Of a DNA stretch of 64,000 nucleotides, positions 1 to 9,218 are shown piece by piece. The position numbers were made by a program, and so were the translations under genes. Source of the DNA: Neisseriaceae bacterium ESL0693 (GTDB lineage: Bacteria; Pseudomonadota; Gammaproteobacteria; Burkholderiales; Neisseriaceae); NCBI GenBank assembly GCA_029433475.1, contig JAQTIE010000006.1:1-64000 (forward strand), given 5' to 3'. The notes beneath the pieces were generated by a model. That model saw only the letters and a list, made by a program, of their open reading frames with translations, was not told the origin of the DNA and did not search any database. How positions within the stretch are numbered: the stretch's first letter is position 1; the number at the start of each line of letters is the position of its first letter.

Positions 1-1
1 G

Positions 2-844
2 AATGCGTTAAAGTCACTGGGCAAAAACTATGACCGGATTATGGTGGATCCGGCCACCGGCCGGGTATTACCAACCACGGCCAATGCCAGTGCTTTGTGG
101 GATTTCAGTCATGATGTGCAAGAGACGGTTGCGGCGGTGGATAAAGACTATGCGAATAATAAGCCATGGACACAGGAGCAGTTTAATCAGCAGGTGATGA
201 GTCAGATAGAGCAGCGCTTTGATGAAACGATGAAGAATCTGAATGAGATCAGGAAACTGCTGGAGGAGCAAAAAAAGGCAGCCGCAGCGGCCAATGATAA
301 AGGGGCGCTTCAGAAAACCGGGCAATTATTGAATCAGGTAGATGACAACATGAATAAATTGCAGCAGGCGATGACGGAGAGTCAGGCTTTATCGGGTGTG
401 GATAATGCCGCTGCGATTATACCGGCCGGAGTGTTACCGCAGCGCAGTCTGTCGTTGCCGGTGGTAGAAAATCCGCTACCGGGCACGCAATTGCCGGCAG
501 GGATGGAATTGAGCATTGAGAATGTGCGGCTGCATATTCAAGAGCAGCTATCGGCACTGTCGCCCTTGACGGCACAGGCTGAAGGCACTGCTGACGGGCT
601 GGCGGCGATAGATACAACGAAGCGGCAGATCACACAGGCGGCCTTACAGGAACTGGGCATTGAATCTGAGATGAATGAGTATCTGAGTGGCCGGTTACTG
701 GAAGAGAGTCAGCCGCAGCTGCGGTTACTGGCGGAGGAATTGTCGGCGGGTAAGACACCAGAGGCGCTGCAAACGTTGTCGCCGATGAAATTGCAGCGGG
801 TGAGGCAGCTGTTGCAGCAGTATTTACAGGTTAGTCAGAGCTAA
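2..844 (+). CDS. C-terminal part of a T6SS-locus coiled-coil protein of unknown function (truncated by window edge)
   Basis: The reading frame is open from base 2, upstream of the first ATG at 41, so this is the tail of a longer gene that begins outside the window. The visible 280 residues are hydrophilic and Gln/Glu/Leu-rich. They have no membrane segment, and long heptad-like stretches (about residues 60-130 of the visible part) suggest coiled coil. I do not recognise a family. It lies 26 bp upstream of an exported Sel1-repeat gene and in the same run as tssM-E, so it belongs to the T6SS locus. A T6SS effector whose neighbour is its immunity protein is one possibility, as some lipase effectors have Sel1-type immunity proteins. 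A structural accessory protein is the alternative. Confidence 0.6.
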   Translation, partial: NALKSLGKNYDRIMVDPATGRVLPTTANASALWDFSHDVQETVAAVDKDYANNKPWTQEQFNQQVMSQIEQRFDETMKNLNEIRKLLEEQKKAAAAANDKGALQKTGQLLNQVDDNMNKLQQAMTESQALSGVDNAAAIIPAGVLPQRSLSLPVVENPLPGTQLPAGMELSIENVRLHIQEQLSALSPLTAQAEGTADGLAAIDTTKRQITQAALQELGIESEMNEYLSGRLLEESQPQLRLLAEELSAGKTPEALQTLSPMKLQRVRQLLQQYLQVSQS

Positions 845-870
845 ATGATGATTCAGTAAAGGAGCGTGAT

Positions 871-1497
871 ATGTGGCGTCAATGGATGGTGGTGGTATTG
901 CTGGCCGGCTGGATGTCTTGTGTATTTGCCGATACTTATGCTGATGCAACAGCAGCCAGAAAGAAAGGTCAATTACAGCAGGCGATGCAGCTTTATCAGC
1001 GGGCGATTGAAGAAAGCGATGATCATCGTGCCTACAATTCGATCGGTACGATGTATGAATTTGGTGAGGGTGTACCGCAAAGCTATACCAAAGCGTTTGA
1101 ATATTACAAAAAAGCCGGTGATCGTGGCAATGTCATGGCTTATGGTAATACCGGCGCTTTGTATGATCGTGGTCTGGGCGTTAAGCGCAATGTGCCTTTT
1201 GCGATGGAATTATATTTTAAGGGCATGAATAAAGGTGACAGTAAATCCATCAATAATCTGGGGGTGATGGCCGGCACGGGCGAAATATTGCCGCAGGATA
1301 TGGCGGTGGCTTGGGCGTTGTTTGCCTTTGCCCGTGATCTGGGCGATCCGTTTGCACCTGATAACCTGAAAGGTCTTCAGCCTTTAATGACACAGGCGCA
1401 ATCGGCGCGTGCGCGGCAGGTGTATCAGGCGCTTAAACGAGCCAAGCCCACAGCCCGGGTAGATACGTTTCTGGATTTTATGGATTTGGGTGATTGA
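871..1497 (+). CDS. Exported Sel1-like repeat protein in T6SS locus
   Basis: 208 residues. An N-terminal hydrophobic segment ending near VFA-DTYAD (about residue 20) looks like a cleavable signal peptide, so the product is probably periplasmic. The rest consists of TPR/Sel1-like repeats of 30-36 residues; three are clear (AYNSIGTMYEFGEGV, AYGNTGALYDRGLGV and a weaker SINNLGVMAGTGEI). The start is supported by AAGGAG at 858-863. The stop TGA overlaps the ATG of the next gene by one base, indicating translational coupling. Sel1 proteins occur as T6SS accessory proteins and as immunity proteins for lipase effectors; which applies here is inference. Confidence 0.8.
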   Translation: MWRQWMVVVLLAGWMSCVFADTYADATAARKKGQLQQAMQLYQRAIEESDDHRAYNSIGTMYEFGEGVPQSYTKAFEYYKKAGDRGNVMAYGNTGALYDRGLGVKRNVPFAMELYFKGMNKGDSKSINNLGVMAGTGEILPQDMAVAWALFAFARDLGDPFAPDNLKGLQPLMTQAQSARARQVYQALKRAKPTARVDTFLDFMDLGD

Positions 1498-2594
1498 TGG
1501 CCAAGAAGCAAACAGAGCCAAATCAGTGGCCGGCTCCAGCCAGGATACGCTGGTCATTCTGGCTGGGACTGTATCTGCTGGCTATAGCGCTTAACCGGCA
1601 TTATGCGCCTAAGCTGGCCGGGCTGTTGCAGCTGGAAAAATTAACGCCATTACAGACAGGGTTACTGGCGCTTTTGCCAGCGCTATTGCTGGTTACGCTG
1701 ATGCTGCTGTTGCGCTGGTGCTGGTATCAGGGCTGGTTGATTTATCATCGGGCCAATCAGTGGGTGTATGAAGAGAAGATTCGGCAGAATCAGCGTTACT
1801 GGTCGGAATCGGTGCAGTTGCAGGAAGTGGTGTTTTGTTGTGGTCAGATCAATGATCTGAAACAGTTACTCGACTACCGGCGTCAGACAGATGTGGCCGG
1901 CATACTGGATAAGAGTCAGCGCAAAATGGATTTAGCCACCTATTCGGAGCAGCCTGAGCACAGGCTGGAGGGTCTATTGTCCCGGCTGGCACAGGAATTG
2001 CAACAGCGTAAATTACTGGCTGAGGATAACCAGCAGTCGTTGTGGTTATGGCTGGGTGATGCGGCCAGCTGGCAGCTTTTCCGGGCACAGGTAAACGCTT
2101 TGGGGGGTATGTGCCCGACCGCCCCTGATCGCTATATCAAGGGTCTGGAAATAAACTGGCTGATTGATCGGGCGCAGGAAAGCCAGTACCGGCGTATTTT
2201 GCTGCTGGGGTATGAATGTGTGGACAAACTGGAATTACTGTTATTGCTGATTTTTGCACCTGAAGGCCGCCTGGCGCGATTGGGGCGGGCGTTTTCAGTA
2301 GAGCACTGGGCAGAGCAGCAGCCGGATTTTATGGCTATGCTGCCTTCTGGTATGGTGCAGTTACAGTTGTGCAGTGAGTCGTTTAAGGCGCATCAGTTTG
2401 AGCAATGGGGGCAGCATAAAAATCTGACAGTAACTGGGGTTTCGCTGGATATGCCGAATTTTGCTGTTGATGCGGATCGTACGGGTGCCTGGCTGTGGCT
2501 TTTATGTACGCTTGACCGGATTGATTCGTATCCGTTGATGGTTGAACAGCAGCGTCAGCTTTTAATGATTGCGCCGGTCAGGTCTGAAGAATAA
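1497..2594 (+). CDS. T6SS-locus inner-membrane protein, unrecognised
   Basis: 365 residues from the ATG at 1497, which overlaps the upstream stop (TGATG). An in-frame TTG one codon earlier is less likely. Two hydrophobic helices at about residues 20-38 and 53-76 are followed by a basic stretch and a roughly 280-residue cytosolic or periplasmic domain rich in Leu, Gln and Trp. I know no family for it. It sits 20 bp upstream of tssM in the same operon. The domain layout (two N-terminal helices, then a soluble domain) resembles the N-terminus of TssM itself, so a role at the membrane complex is plausible but unproven. Confidence 0.7.
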   Translation: MAKKQTEPNQWPAPARIRWSFWLGLYLLAIALNRHYAPKLAGLLQLEKLTPLQTGLLALLPALLLVTLMLLLRWCWYQGWLIYHRANQWVYEEKIRQNQRYWSESVQLQEVVFCCGQINDLKQLLDYRRQTDVAGILDKSQRKMDLATYSEQPEHRLEGLLSRLAQELQQRKLLAEDNQQSLWLWLGDAASWQLFRAQVNALGGMCPTAPDRYIKGLEINWLIDRAQESQYRRILLLGYECVDKLELLLLLIFAPEGRLARLGRAFSVEHWAEQQPDFMAMLPSGMVQLQLCSESFKAHQFEQWGQHKNLTVTGVSLDMPNFAVDADRTGAWLWLLCTLDRIDSYPLMVEQQRQLLMIAPVRSEE

Positions 2595-2614
2595 CAATAC
2601 AAAGATAAATAGTC

Positions 2615-5600
2615 ATGATGTTACCCTGGAATTTTCTTAAGCAATATCAGCAGCGGCTGCAAGCGCTGGGGTCGGCGCTGCCGGCAAGTCAAAAGAGCGG
2701 CAGGCCGAAAATCCTGACGCTGTGGTTATTGTGTAGTGTGTTGTGGTTGTTGCTGGTGTGTGCGGCGGTGGCTTTTCTTTATTGGTATCATGATCAGCAA
2801 TGGCTGGTACGGCATCGTCTGATGTTGCTGCTGCTGGCTTTAGCCGGGCTGGCATTGTGTGTGATTGTGCCGGTGCTGTGGCGGGTATTTGCGGTGCTGG
2901 ATGGCCCCGGCGGCAGTGTTGCGCTGATGAAGCGCAGTATTTATCAGCGGCAAACGCCGATTCAGGCGCGGCTGGATGCTTTTGCCGGTCATTTGCGTCA
3001 GAAATACCCGTTACACTGGCTTAATCGTCATTATATTCTGGCGGTACAGGGTGATCCGGCGGCTTTCAGTGATGTGGGTGAGCAGTTGCAGCGGCAGGGC
3101 TGGGCAGAGGTGGATCAGGTTTATCTGGTGCTGATGAATGAGTTGGACGATGTGCTGACGATGCCTTTCTGGCGCGGTCAGTATCATTGTCCGTTTGATG
3201 GTGTGGTATTGCTGCGCGATCTGAATAGTGGTGAGAGTAAGGTGTGTGGCGATGCGCCGCAAGCATGGCTGGATAAATTTTATGCGCTGGTTCATTGGAA
3301 AATACCGTTTGCGCATATTTTCCACACCGATGAGGCGCTGAATGATATACCGGAAAATTTAAGCTGGTGTGTGCATGAGGGCGGGCAGTCCGCAGCAACG
3401 TTAAGACAGAATATCTATCGGCACATTATTCAGCGGCTGATGCTGGCTTCGCCATCACAGAAAAAACCTTTATTGGCGCTTCTGGATGAGCATGCAGACG
3501 CTAAAATGGATCCGGAAGCGGTGTATGCCAAAGAAGCGCTGGCTTATTGTCATGCTATCGGTATTCAGGCCAGACAGAGCCGCTGGTGGGGGCAATGGCT
3601 GAATCTGGCGGTTGAATTACATCATCATCCTTCGGCCTGGGTGAAAGTACCGCGGCAGATTCGCTATGCCAAAGTCTGGATCGGTGTTTTATTGCTATTG
3701 TTATTGTGGATCGGGGTGTCATTCGGGCGTAATCTGCATGAGATCGCGCGATTCAAACAGGAAATTAAGCAGGTAGAGGCGATTCAGTCACCAGAAGACG
3801 CCAGTGTTCCATTGCTGGATTTGCAGAATCATATTGTATTGCGTCAGCGGGCGTCTTTATCGTCTTTGATGCAGCTGGGGTTTAATCATGATCATACTTT
3901 ATTGACCAAGGCATTACCGGTATATGGTATGGCCACCAGAAAATGGTTTGTGTTTCCAGCGGATGAGCAGATTGTGCGGGTACTGCAATCGTTGCCTTTA
4001 CAACGGCCACAGACGGCTGACAAAGATCATGCATTACTGAAACCGATTGAGCAATACAGTAATGATATTGCGCTGACGGAGGGTTTTGATGCGCTTAAAG
4101 CCTATCTGATGTTGCGTTATCCCAAAAGGGTGGACAATATTTATCTGACGGATTATTTAAGCCGTTTGTCTTTGCATCAGACGCCGGCACAGAAACATCA
4201 GATGCAGCAGATTTTTGAATTTTACAGCCGCCAGCTGCCGCATCAGCCATCATGGTTATTGGCGCCGGATGAAACTCTGATACGGCAAAGCCGGGCGGTG
4301 CTGAATGATTTGTATCAGCAGCAACAGCAGGATCAGAAACTTTATCAGTCTTTATTAGAAGCTGCTGATCAGCGGTTTGCACCGCTAACGCTGGCTGATC
4401 TGGCGGGTAAAGACAGTCAGCTGTTCTGGCAGAATAAACAGACTTTGTCCGGTGCCTATACCGCCCGGGCATGGCGGGAGTGGTTTGAGCCGGAATTAAA
4501 TAAACTGAATCCTGCTCATTATAAAAATGGTTCCTGGGTATTGAATGATCAGGCAAAAGACGATGACGGTGAGGGCGATATCCGTAAACAGATCATGGCG
4601 CTTTACCAGCAGGATTATTTTGAACACTGGCAGGAATTTTTGTCGGGTATTGAATGGGTGCCGAATGATCATTTAAATACTCAGGTGGAAAGACTGAAGC
4701 AATATGCGGATAAGAAAAATTCAGTGCTGGTGAAACTTCTGGCAGCGATAGAGGAAAATACGCGTATTGGCTATGCTGATCATCGTACCGAAGAGGGCAA
4801 AGGGGTATTGGTTGAATTTGAGCCGTTGATTGCCCTGATTAAAACGCGTCCGGATCAGGCTGAGCATGAGCGGCCTTTGGATCAGTATCAGGAAAATCTA
4901 TTGGCGATGTATCTGCAATTACAGAAAATTCAGGGCGCAGGCAATCAGGCAGCAGCGTCGCAGCTGGCGTTTAATGCTTTACTGGGGGACGCGGCTCATG
5001 CCAGTGCCGATTTTGTCAAGGTGCAGCAAAGCATTGATTTGCAGGTGGCCAATCTGGGGGTGCAATGGCAGGACATCGGGCGTACGTTGTTAAGTTTTCC
5101 GTTTGATGCCTCTAAAAAAATTGCGCTGCAACCGGCTTTGCTGAATATCAATCAGTTGTGGCAGCAAATGGTGCTGCTGCCCTGGCAGCAACGGTTTGCA
5201 CATAAGTATCCGCTGGATAAACGCGCGCAGCAAGATGTTTCACTGGCCGAACTGCAACAGTTTATTGATCCGCAGCGCGGGGTTATTGCTCAGTTTAACC
5301 GCCAGTATTTAAATGAGGTATTGGTATTGGTGGGGAATCAATGGCAGATCAATCCGGCGTTGTCTTCTGAAGAAGTGGCGATTGATCCTGCTTTTGTGAC
5401 GCAGTTGAATGCGTTAAATCAGTTGCTGGAATTTGTGTCTTCAGGTGATGGTACGGCGGTATTTGAACTGAAATTCAGGCCGGTACCTGATGTAAAACAA
5501 ATACGGTTGGTAGCGGCGGGGCAACAATGGACTTATCTGAATGAAAAACCTTACTGGCATAAGGTGAAATGGCCGATCAGTGGCGAGGGCGATAAAAAAA

Positions 5601-5863
5601 GTGCCATTGAATGGGTGGATATTCATGATCAGCATGGCCGGCTGGAGGTATTGGGTGATTTGGGTATTCTGCGGTTACTGGATAAAGCCACTGAGGCTTC
5701 GTTTAATGAGGATGGCTCTTATCATTTGCAATGGCAGATTCAGGGTAAAAAAATCGATATGGATATTAAAAGCTTGCAGACAAATGATTTTATTACGCTG
5801 CTGAAGCTGAAAGGGTTTGATTTTCCTGAAACTGTATTCAAGGTAGAACAGTATGCAGACTAA
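2615..5863 (+). CDS. tssM: T6SS membrane-complex protein TssM (IcmF/VasK family), without a recognisable P-loop
   Basis: 1082 residues. TssM spans the inner membrane and joins TssL and TssJ into the T6SS membrane complex. Transmembrane segments are visible at about residues 33-57, 70-95 and 353-371, the expected two-plus-one arrangement. The long periplasmic part ends in the typical TssM C-terminal beta domain (WPISGEG, then LRLLDKA and a final GFDFPE). In the cytosolic loop between helices 2 and 3, where many TssM proteins carry GPPGSGKTT, I see HYILAVQGDPAAF instead, and the loop is short. The Walker A motif is known to be absent from some TssM proteins. The gene overlaps tssA by 11 bases. 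Confidence 0.93.
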   Translation: MMLPWNFLKQYQQRLQALGSALPASQKSGRPKILTLWLLCSVLWLLLVCAAVAFLYWYHDQQWLVRHRLMLLLLALAGLALCVIVPVLWRVFAVLDGPGGSVALMKRSIYQRQTPIQARLDAFAGHLRQKYPLHWLNRHYILAVQGDPAAFSDVGEQLQRQGWAEVDQVYLVLMNELDDVLTMPFWRGQYHCPFDGVVLLRDLNSGESKVCGDAPQAWLDKFYALVHWKIPFAHIFHTDEALNDIPENLSWCVHEGGQSAATLRQNIYRHIIQRLMLASPSQKKPLLALLDEHADAKMDPEAVYAKEALAYCHAIGIQARQSRWWGQWLNLAVELHHHPSAWVKVPRQIRYAKVWIGVLLLLLLWIGVSFGRNLHEIARFKQEIKQVEAIQSPEDASVPLLDLQNHIVLRQRASLSSLMQLGFNHDHTLLTKALPVYGMATRKWFVFPADEQIVRVLQSLPLQRPQTADKDHALLKPIEQYSNDIALTEGFDALKAYLMLRYPKRVDNIYLTDYLSRLSLHQTPAQKHQMQQIFEFYSRQLPHQPSWLLAPDETLIRQSRAVLNDLYQQQQQDQKLYQSLLEAADQRFAPLTLADLAGKDSQLFWQNKQTLSGAYTARAWREWFEPELNKLNPAHYKNGSWVLNDQAKDDDGEGDIRKQIMALYQQDYFEHWQEFLSGIEWVPNDHLNTQVERLKQYADKKNSVLVKLLAAIEENTRIGYADHRTEEGKGVLVEFEPLIALIKTRPDQAEHERPLDQYQENLLAMYLQLQKIQGAGNQAAASQLAFNALLGDAAHASADFVKVQQSIDLQVANLGVQWQDIGRTLLSFPFDASKKIALQPALLNINQLWQQMVLLPWQQRFAHKYPLDKRAQQDVSLAELQQFIDPQRGVIAQFNRQYLNEVLVLVGNQWQINPALSSEEVAIDPAFVTQLNALNQLLEFVSSGDGTAVFELKFRPVPDVKQIRLVAAGQQWTYLNEKPYWHKVKWPISGEGDKKSAIEWVDIHDQHGRLEVLGDLGILRLLDKATEASFNEDGSYHLQWQIQGKKIDMDIKSLQTNDFITLLKLKGFDFPETVFKVEQYAD

Positions 5864-7448
5864 AATTTTATGGCAGACTTTAAAACAGCATCAGCTGAAA
5901 AAAATGGCTGAGCCATTATGGGATGAGATCAGTCCTTTATTGATGCCGCTGGCCGAGCCGCCGGAGGATATTCGTTATCATGAGTCGTTTTTACTGATCA
6001 AGGCCGAGCTGGAAAAAGCCTCCGGTATTGATCTGGCGGTGATTGATGAGGCGGGCGCCGATTTATGCTGCCATGTGGCTAAAGACATCCGGGTAGGGGT
6101 GTATTTAACTTATGTCTGGTTGCGTACGGAGGCTTATCAGGGTCTGATCAAAGGGCTGTTGTTTTTATATGCGCTTTGTGTGCTTTATCCAGATAGTTTT
6201 CAGCCGCGCCGTGTGGCTTTGATTAAAACCATGTTGTGCTGGTTGTCGGGTGATAAGGTAGAAAATGCGTTAATGCTGTTGCAGGGGCGGTTACTGGCCG
6301 ATGAGTATCAGGCGATTAAAGCGTTGTGTAGTCTGATTCAGGCGCATTTAACCACTCAGTTCGGGCAGGATTTTGATGAATTGAATGCTTTATTGTTATT
6401 GCTGCCTACCGATGAAATGCACTTGAATGAGGCAGATCAGGCTAAGACAGTATCAAAGCCTGCGGCGGCCAGTGATACAGATAAAAGCGCGGCTGTGGTG
6501 TCGCAATATGCTCAGGAGGGACAAAAGTCAGCAGTGAAAGCGGTATTGCGTTCTTCGCAGGATGTGCTGGATACCATGCGCACCGTGGCGCGGTTTATCA
6601 GTGATCAGGAGCAGAATGAATGGGCTTCAGCGCGGTTGTTGCGGGTTTTCCGCTGGGATTTATTGCGCCAGCTACCGCCCAATGAGGCGGGAATAACGCG
6701 GATTATGCCGCCGCGCGGGATATTGTTAGGCCAGCTGGATAATTTGTATCTGCAACAGCATTGGTCTGAATTATGGCGTCTCTGTCAGCAGGCATTTATG
6801 GAGGGCGCCAATCATTTTTGTCTGGACCTGCAATATTTAAGCTGGTGTGCCATGCAGCATCTGGGTGATGAGGCGTTGTTGTGGGCTGATGTGCTAAGTA
6901 GTGATGTGGCTTTGCTGCTTTTGCGTCTGCCGAAACTGGATCAGCTCAGTTTTTCGGACGGGCGGGCGTTTGCCAGTGAGGAAACACGCCAGTGGCTTGA
7001 ATTACATGCTCGTTTCCGGGAGGAGGATACACAGCATCCGGTGGCCGGACAGTCAGATACCGCTTTGGTGACGGCAGAGATCGAACAGCAGGCATTGGCG
7101 ATTTTGCATGAACAGAATATGTCTAAAGCGCTGGACTGGCTGCAAGGGGTTGTATTTGATGATGACGGACTTTCTCTGATGCGTAAACATTATCTGATGG
7201 CCAAACTGGCGATCGCTGCCGGTCAGACCGATTTTGCGCTGGCGTTACTGGAAAAAATGAATACCACGTTATCGGCAGAACCGTTATTTTCTTGGGATAA
7301 GAAGTGGACTTTCCAGATCAAACAGATGTTGTGGCAATTATTGAAAAAACAGCCTAAATCACAGCAAAACCGACCGCAGCTGGATTTACTGGTAAAGGAA
7401 ATGACGGTTTTAGAGCCTTGTCTGGCACATCAATTATTGTATAAGTAA
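5853..7448 (+). CDS. tssA: T6SS baseplate/sheath-organising protein TssA (ImpA-type N-terminal domain)
   Basis: 531 residues. The N-terminus (about 15-120) has the ImpA-N pattern: a conserved PPEDIRYHESFLLIKAELEKA followed by KDIRVGVYLTYVWLR. TssA proteins recruit baseplate or sheath components in the cytosol and cap the growing tail. The middle (about 190-245) is polar and low complexity, probably a linker. The C-terminal half is helical and repeat-like. The start codon lies inside the end of tssM, so translation is coupled. Which TssA subclass it belongs to (VasJ- or VasL-like C-terminus) cannot be decided by eye. Confidence 0.85.
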   Translation: MQTKILWQTLKQHQLKKMAEPLWDEISPLLMPLAEPPEDIRYHESFLLIKAELEKASGIDLAVIDEAGADLCCHVAKDIRVGVYLTYVWLRTEAYQGLIKGLLFLYALCVLYPDSFQPRRVALIKTMLCWLSGDKVENALMLLQGRLLADEYQAIKALCSLIQAHLTTQFGQDFDELNALLLLLPTDEMHLNEADQAKTVSKPAAASDTDKSAAVVSQYAQEGQKSAVKAVLRSSQDVLDTMRTVARFISDQEQNEWASARLLRVFRWDLLRQLPPNEAGITRIMPPRGILLGQLDNLYLQQHWSELWRLCQQAFMEGANHFCLDLQYLSWCAMQHLGDEALLWADVLSSDVALLLLRLPKLDQLSFSDGRAFASEETRQWLELHARFREEDTQHPVAGQSDTALVTAEIEQQALAILHEQNMSKALDWLQGVVFDDDGLSLMRKHYLMAKLAIAAGQTDFALALLEKMNTTLSAEPLFSWDKKWTFQIKQMLWQLLKKQPKSQQNRPQLDLLVKEMTVLEPCLAHQLLYK

Positions 7449-7454
7449 GCAGTT

Positions 7455-9218
7455 ATGGAAAAAAAAGATAATTTATTGCGTTATTATGAAGCTGAGATGC
7501 GTTACCTGACAGAGGCGGCCGATGATTTTGCCCAGGCGCATCCTGAATCAGCAAACCATTTGCGTATGAACGATTCGCTGCAACGGGACCCGATGGTGGA
7601 GCGGTTGTTTGAGGCTTTTGCGTTTTTAAATGCTAAGCTGTATCAGAAAATCGATGATGATATGCCTGAACTGACTGAACAGGTACTGGGGCTGTTATGG
7701 CCGCATTATTTGCGGTCTATGGCATCGATGTCGGTAGTCAGATTAAAGCCAAACCGGGAAGTGGGGCGCCATCAGTGTATTGAAGCCGGATTGGGGTTAC
7801 AGACCGCTTTTGATGATCAAACAGGGCTGCATTGTGAATTTCGTACCACCGCCCGGGTTGATGTTTATCCTCTGGTGCTGGCCGGCGCGCGGCTGACGCA
7901 TAATCCATTGGGGCAATCCATTATTCAGTTACAGCTGGCGCTGTCGCCGGAAATTTCAGAAAAAAATATCGTCTTACCTGAAAAGTTTGATCTTAAGGTG
8001 TATCTGACCGGAGAAATGGAAACCAAATTATCATTATATGATTATTTGATTAACCATCTGGATTATATTACCACGGATGAGCATTTGCGCCAGCGCTCGA
8101 GGCGTATTCATATTGATCGCTGTCATTTCACTACCGATGACGTGAGCTGGCTGAAACATCAACCTTATGCTGCCACTGAACGCGATATTCTGATGGAGTA
8201 TTTTCTTTTCCGGGAAAAATTTCTGTTTTTCGAAATCAAAGGGCTGAGTCAGGCTGATTTTGATCAGCCGCAACAGCAATTATTGATTAACTGTCATTTA
8301 AACCGTGATTTCCCGCTTCAGTTAAGCTTTGATGAAAGTTATTTTCAGTTATTCTGTACGCCAGTGATTAATGCATTTGAACTGGAGGCTGAGCCGGTCA
8401 GGCGCACTGTTGCCCAGCTGGAATATCAGTTACGGCCGATGCATGCCAAGGCTGAATACATGACGGTATTGGACGTGGTCAAAGTGGAATCCTATAGTCA
8501 GCGTACGGCAAAGCGGCAGCAGTATTTACCTTTCCATGAGTTTAAACAGGGTAAAAAGAGTCTTGACATCACCGCCGCATCACAACCTTACTATCATGTT
8601 CATGTGCGTCAGGGTACGGCTCAGCAATATGAAACATACATGGCTTTTGCTGAAGATACGGTTCAGATGGAGGATGAAGTGGTTTCCGTGACCATTCGCG
8701 CCAGTCAGGGTGATTTACCTCGTCAGATCAGTAAATACAATAAACATATGACTTTATCTTCATCAGTGCTGGGTATTGAAAGCGCCGAGATGATGATGGT
8801 GCCCACGCCCATGTATTATCCGCCTGATTTTAAAAATCAGCATTGGCAATGGCTGTTTGAAATGGGACACAATTATCTGGCTACTTTGGATACCCATGTT
8901 CTGAAAAACAGTTTACATCTCTTGGATTGGTCGGGCGTCAATCGCAATAAACAATATATTGAGGCCATTGAATCAGTCAGCCGGCATATTGTGCATCGTG
9001 CCCATCGTGGTATGATGATTCGTTGTATCCGGATTGACATCAGTTTAGACAGCAGTGCCTTTATTAATGAGGCCGATGCGGCTTTATTTGCCTATGCCTT
9101 AAATCAGTATTTAATCAGTCTGGCGCCATTGAATCTGGTGGTGGAAGTTCATTTTCAGCTTGAACCCAATGGTTATGAATTTCACTGGCCGGTACCTGTA
9201 CAGGAAGTGATCGGATGA
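7455..9218 (+). CDS. tssF: T6SS baseplate subunit TssF (ImpG/VasA)
   Basis: 587 residues, the usual TssF length. The N-terminus carries the family hallmarks: LLRYYEAEMRYLTEAADDFA, then RDPMVERLFEAFAFLNAKL and LTEQVLGLLWPHYLRSMASM. TssF with TssG forms the baseplate wedge together with TssE and TssK in the cytosol. Six bases separate it from tssA. Its stop overlaps the start of tssG as ATGA, so the F:G pair is probably made in coupled amounts. No frameshift or truncation is seen. Confidence 0.95.
   Translation: MEKKDNLLRYYEAEMRYLTEAADDFAQAHPESANHLRMNDSLQRDPMVERLFEAFAFLNAKLYQKIDDDMPELTEQVLGLLWPHYLRSMASMSVVRLKPNREVGRHQCIEAGLGLQTAFDDQTGLHCEFRTTARVDVYPLVLAGARLTHNPLGQSIIQLQLALSPEISEKNIVLPEKFDLKVYLTGEMETKLSLYDYLINHLDYITTDEHLRQRSRRIHIDRCHFTTDDVSWLKHQPYAATERDILMEYFLFREKFLFFEIKGLSQADFDQPQQQLLINCHLNRDFPLQLSFDESYFQLFCTPVINAFELEAEPVRRTVAQLEYQLRPMHAKAEYMTVLDVVKVESYSQRTAKRQQYLPFHEFKQGKKSLDITAASQPYYHVHVRQGTAQQYETYMAFAEDTVQMEDEVVSVTIRASQGDLPRQISKYNKHMTLSSSVLGIESAEMMMVPTPMYYPPDFKNQHWQWLFEMGHNYLATLDTHVLKNSLHLLDWSGVNRNKQYIEAIESVSRHIVHRAHRGMMIRCIRIDISLDSSAFINEADAALFAYALNQYLISLAPLNLVVEVHFQLEPNGYEFHWPVPVQEVIG

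Noticed and set aside
866-1228. 120-codon frame overlapping the Sel1 gene
   Set aside because: Out-of-frame shadow; the Sel1 frame has a signal peptide, repeats and a proper RBS.
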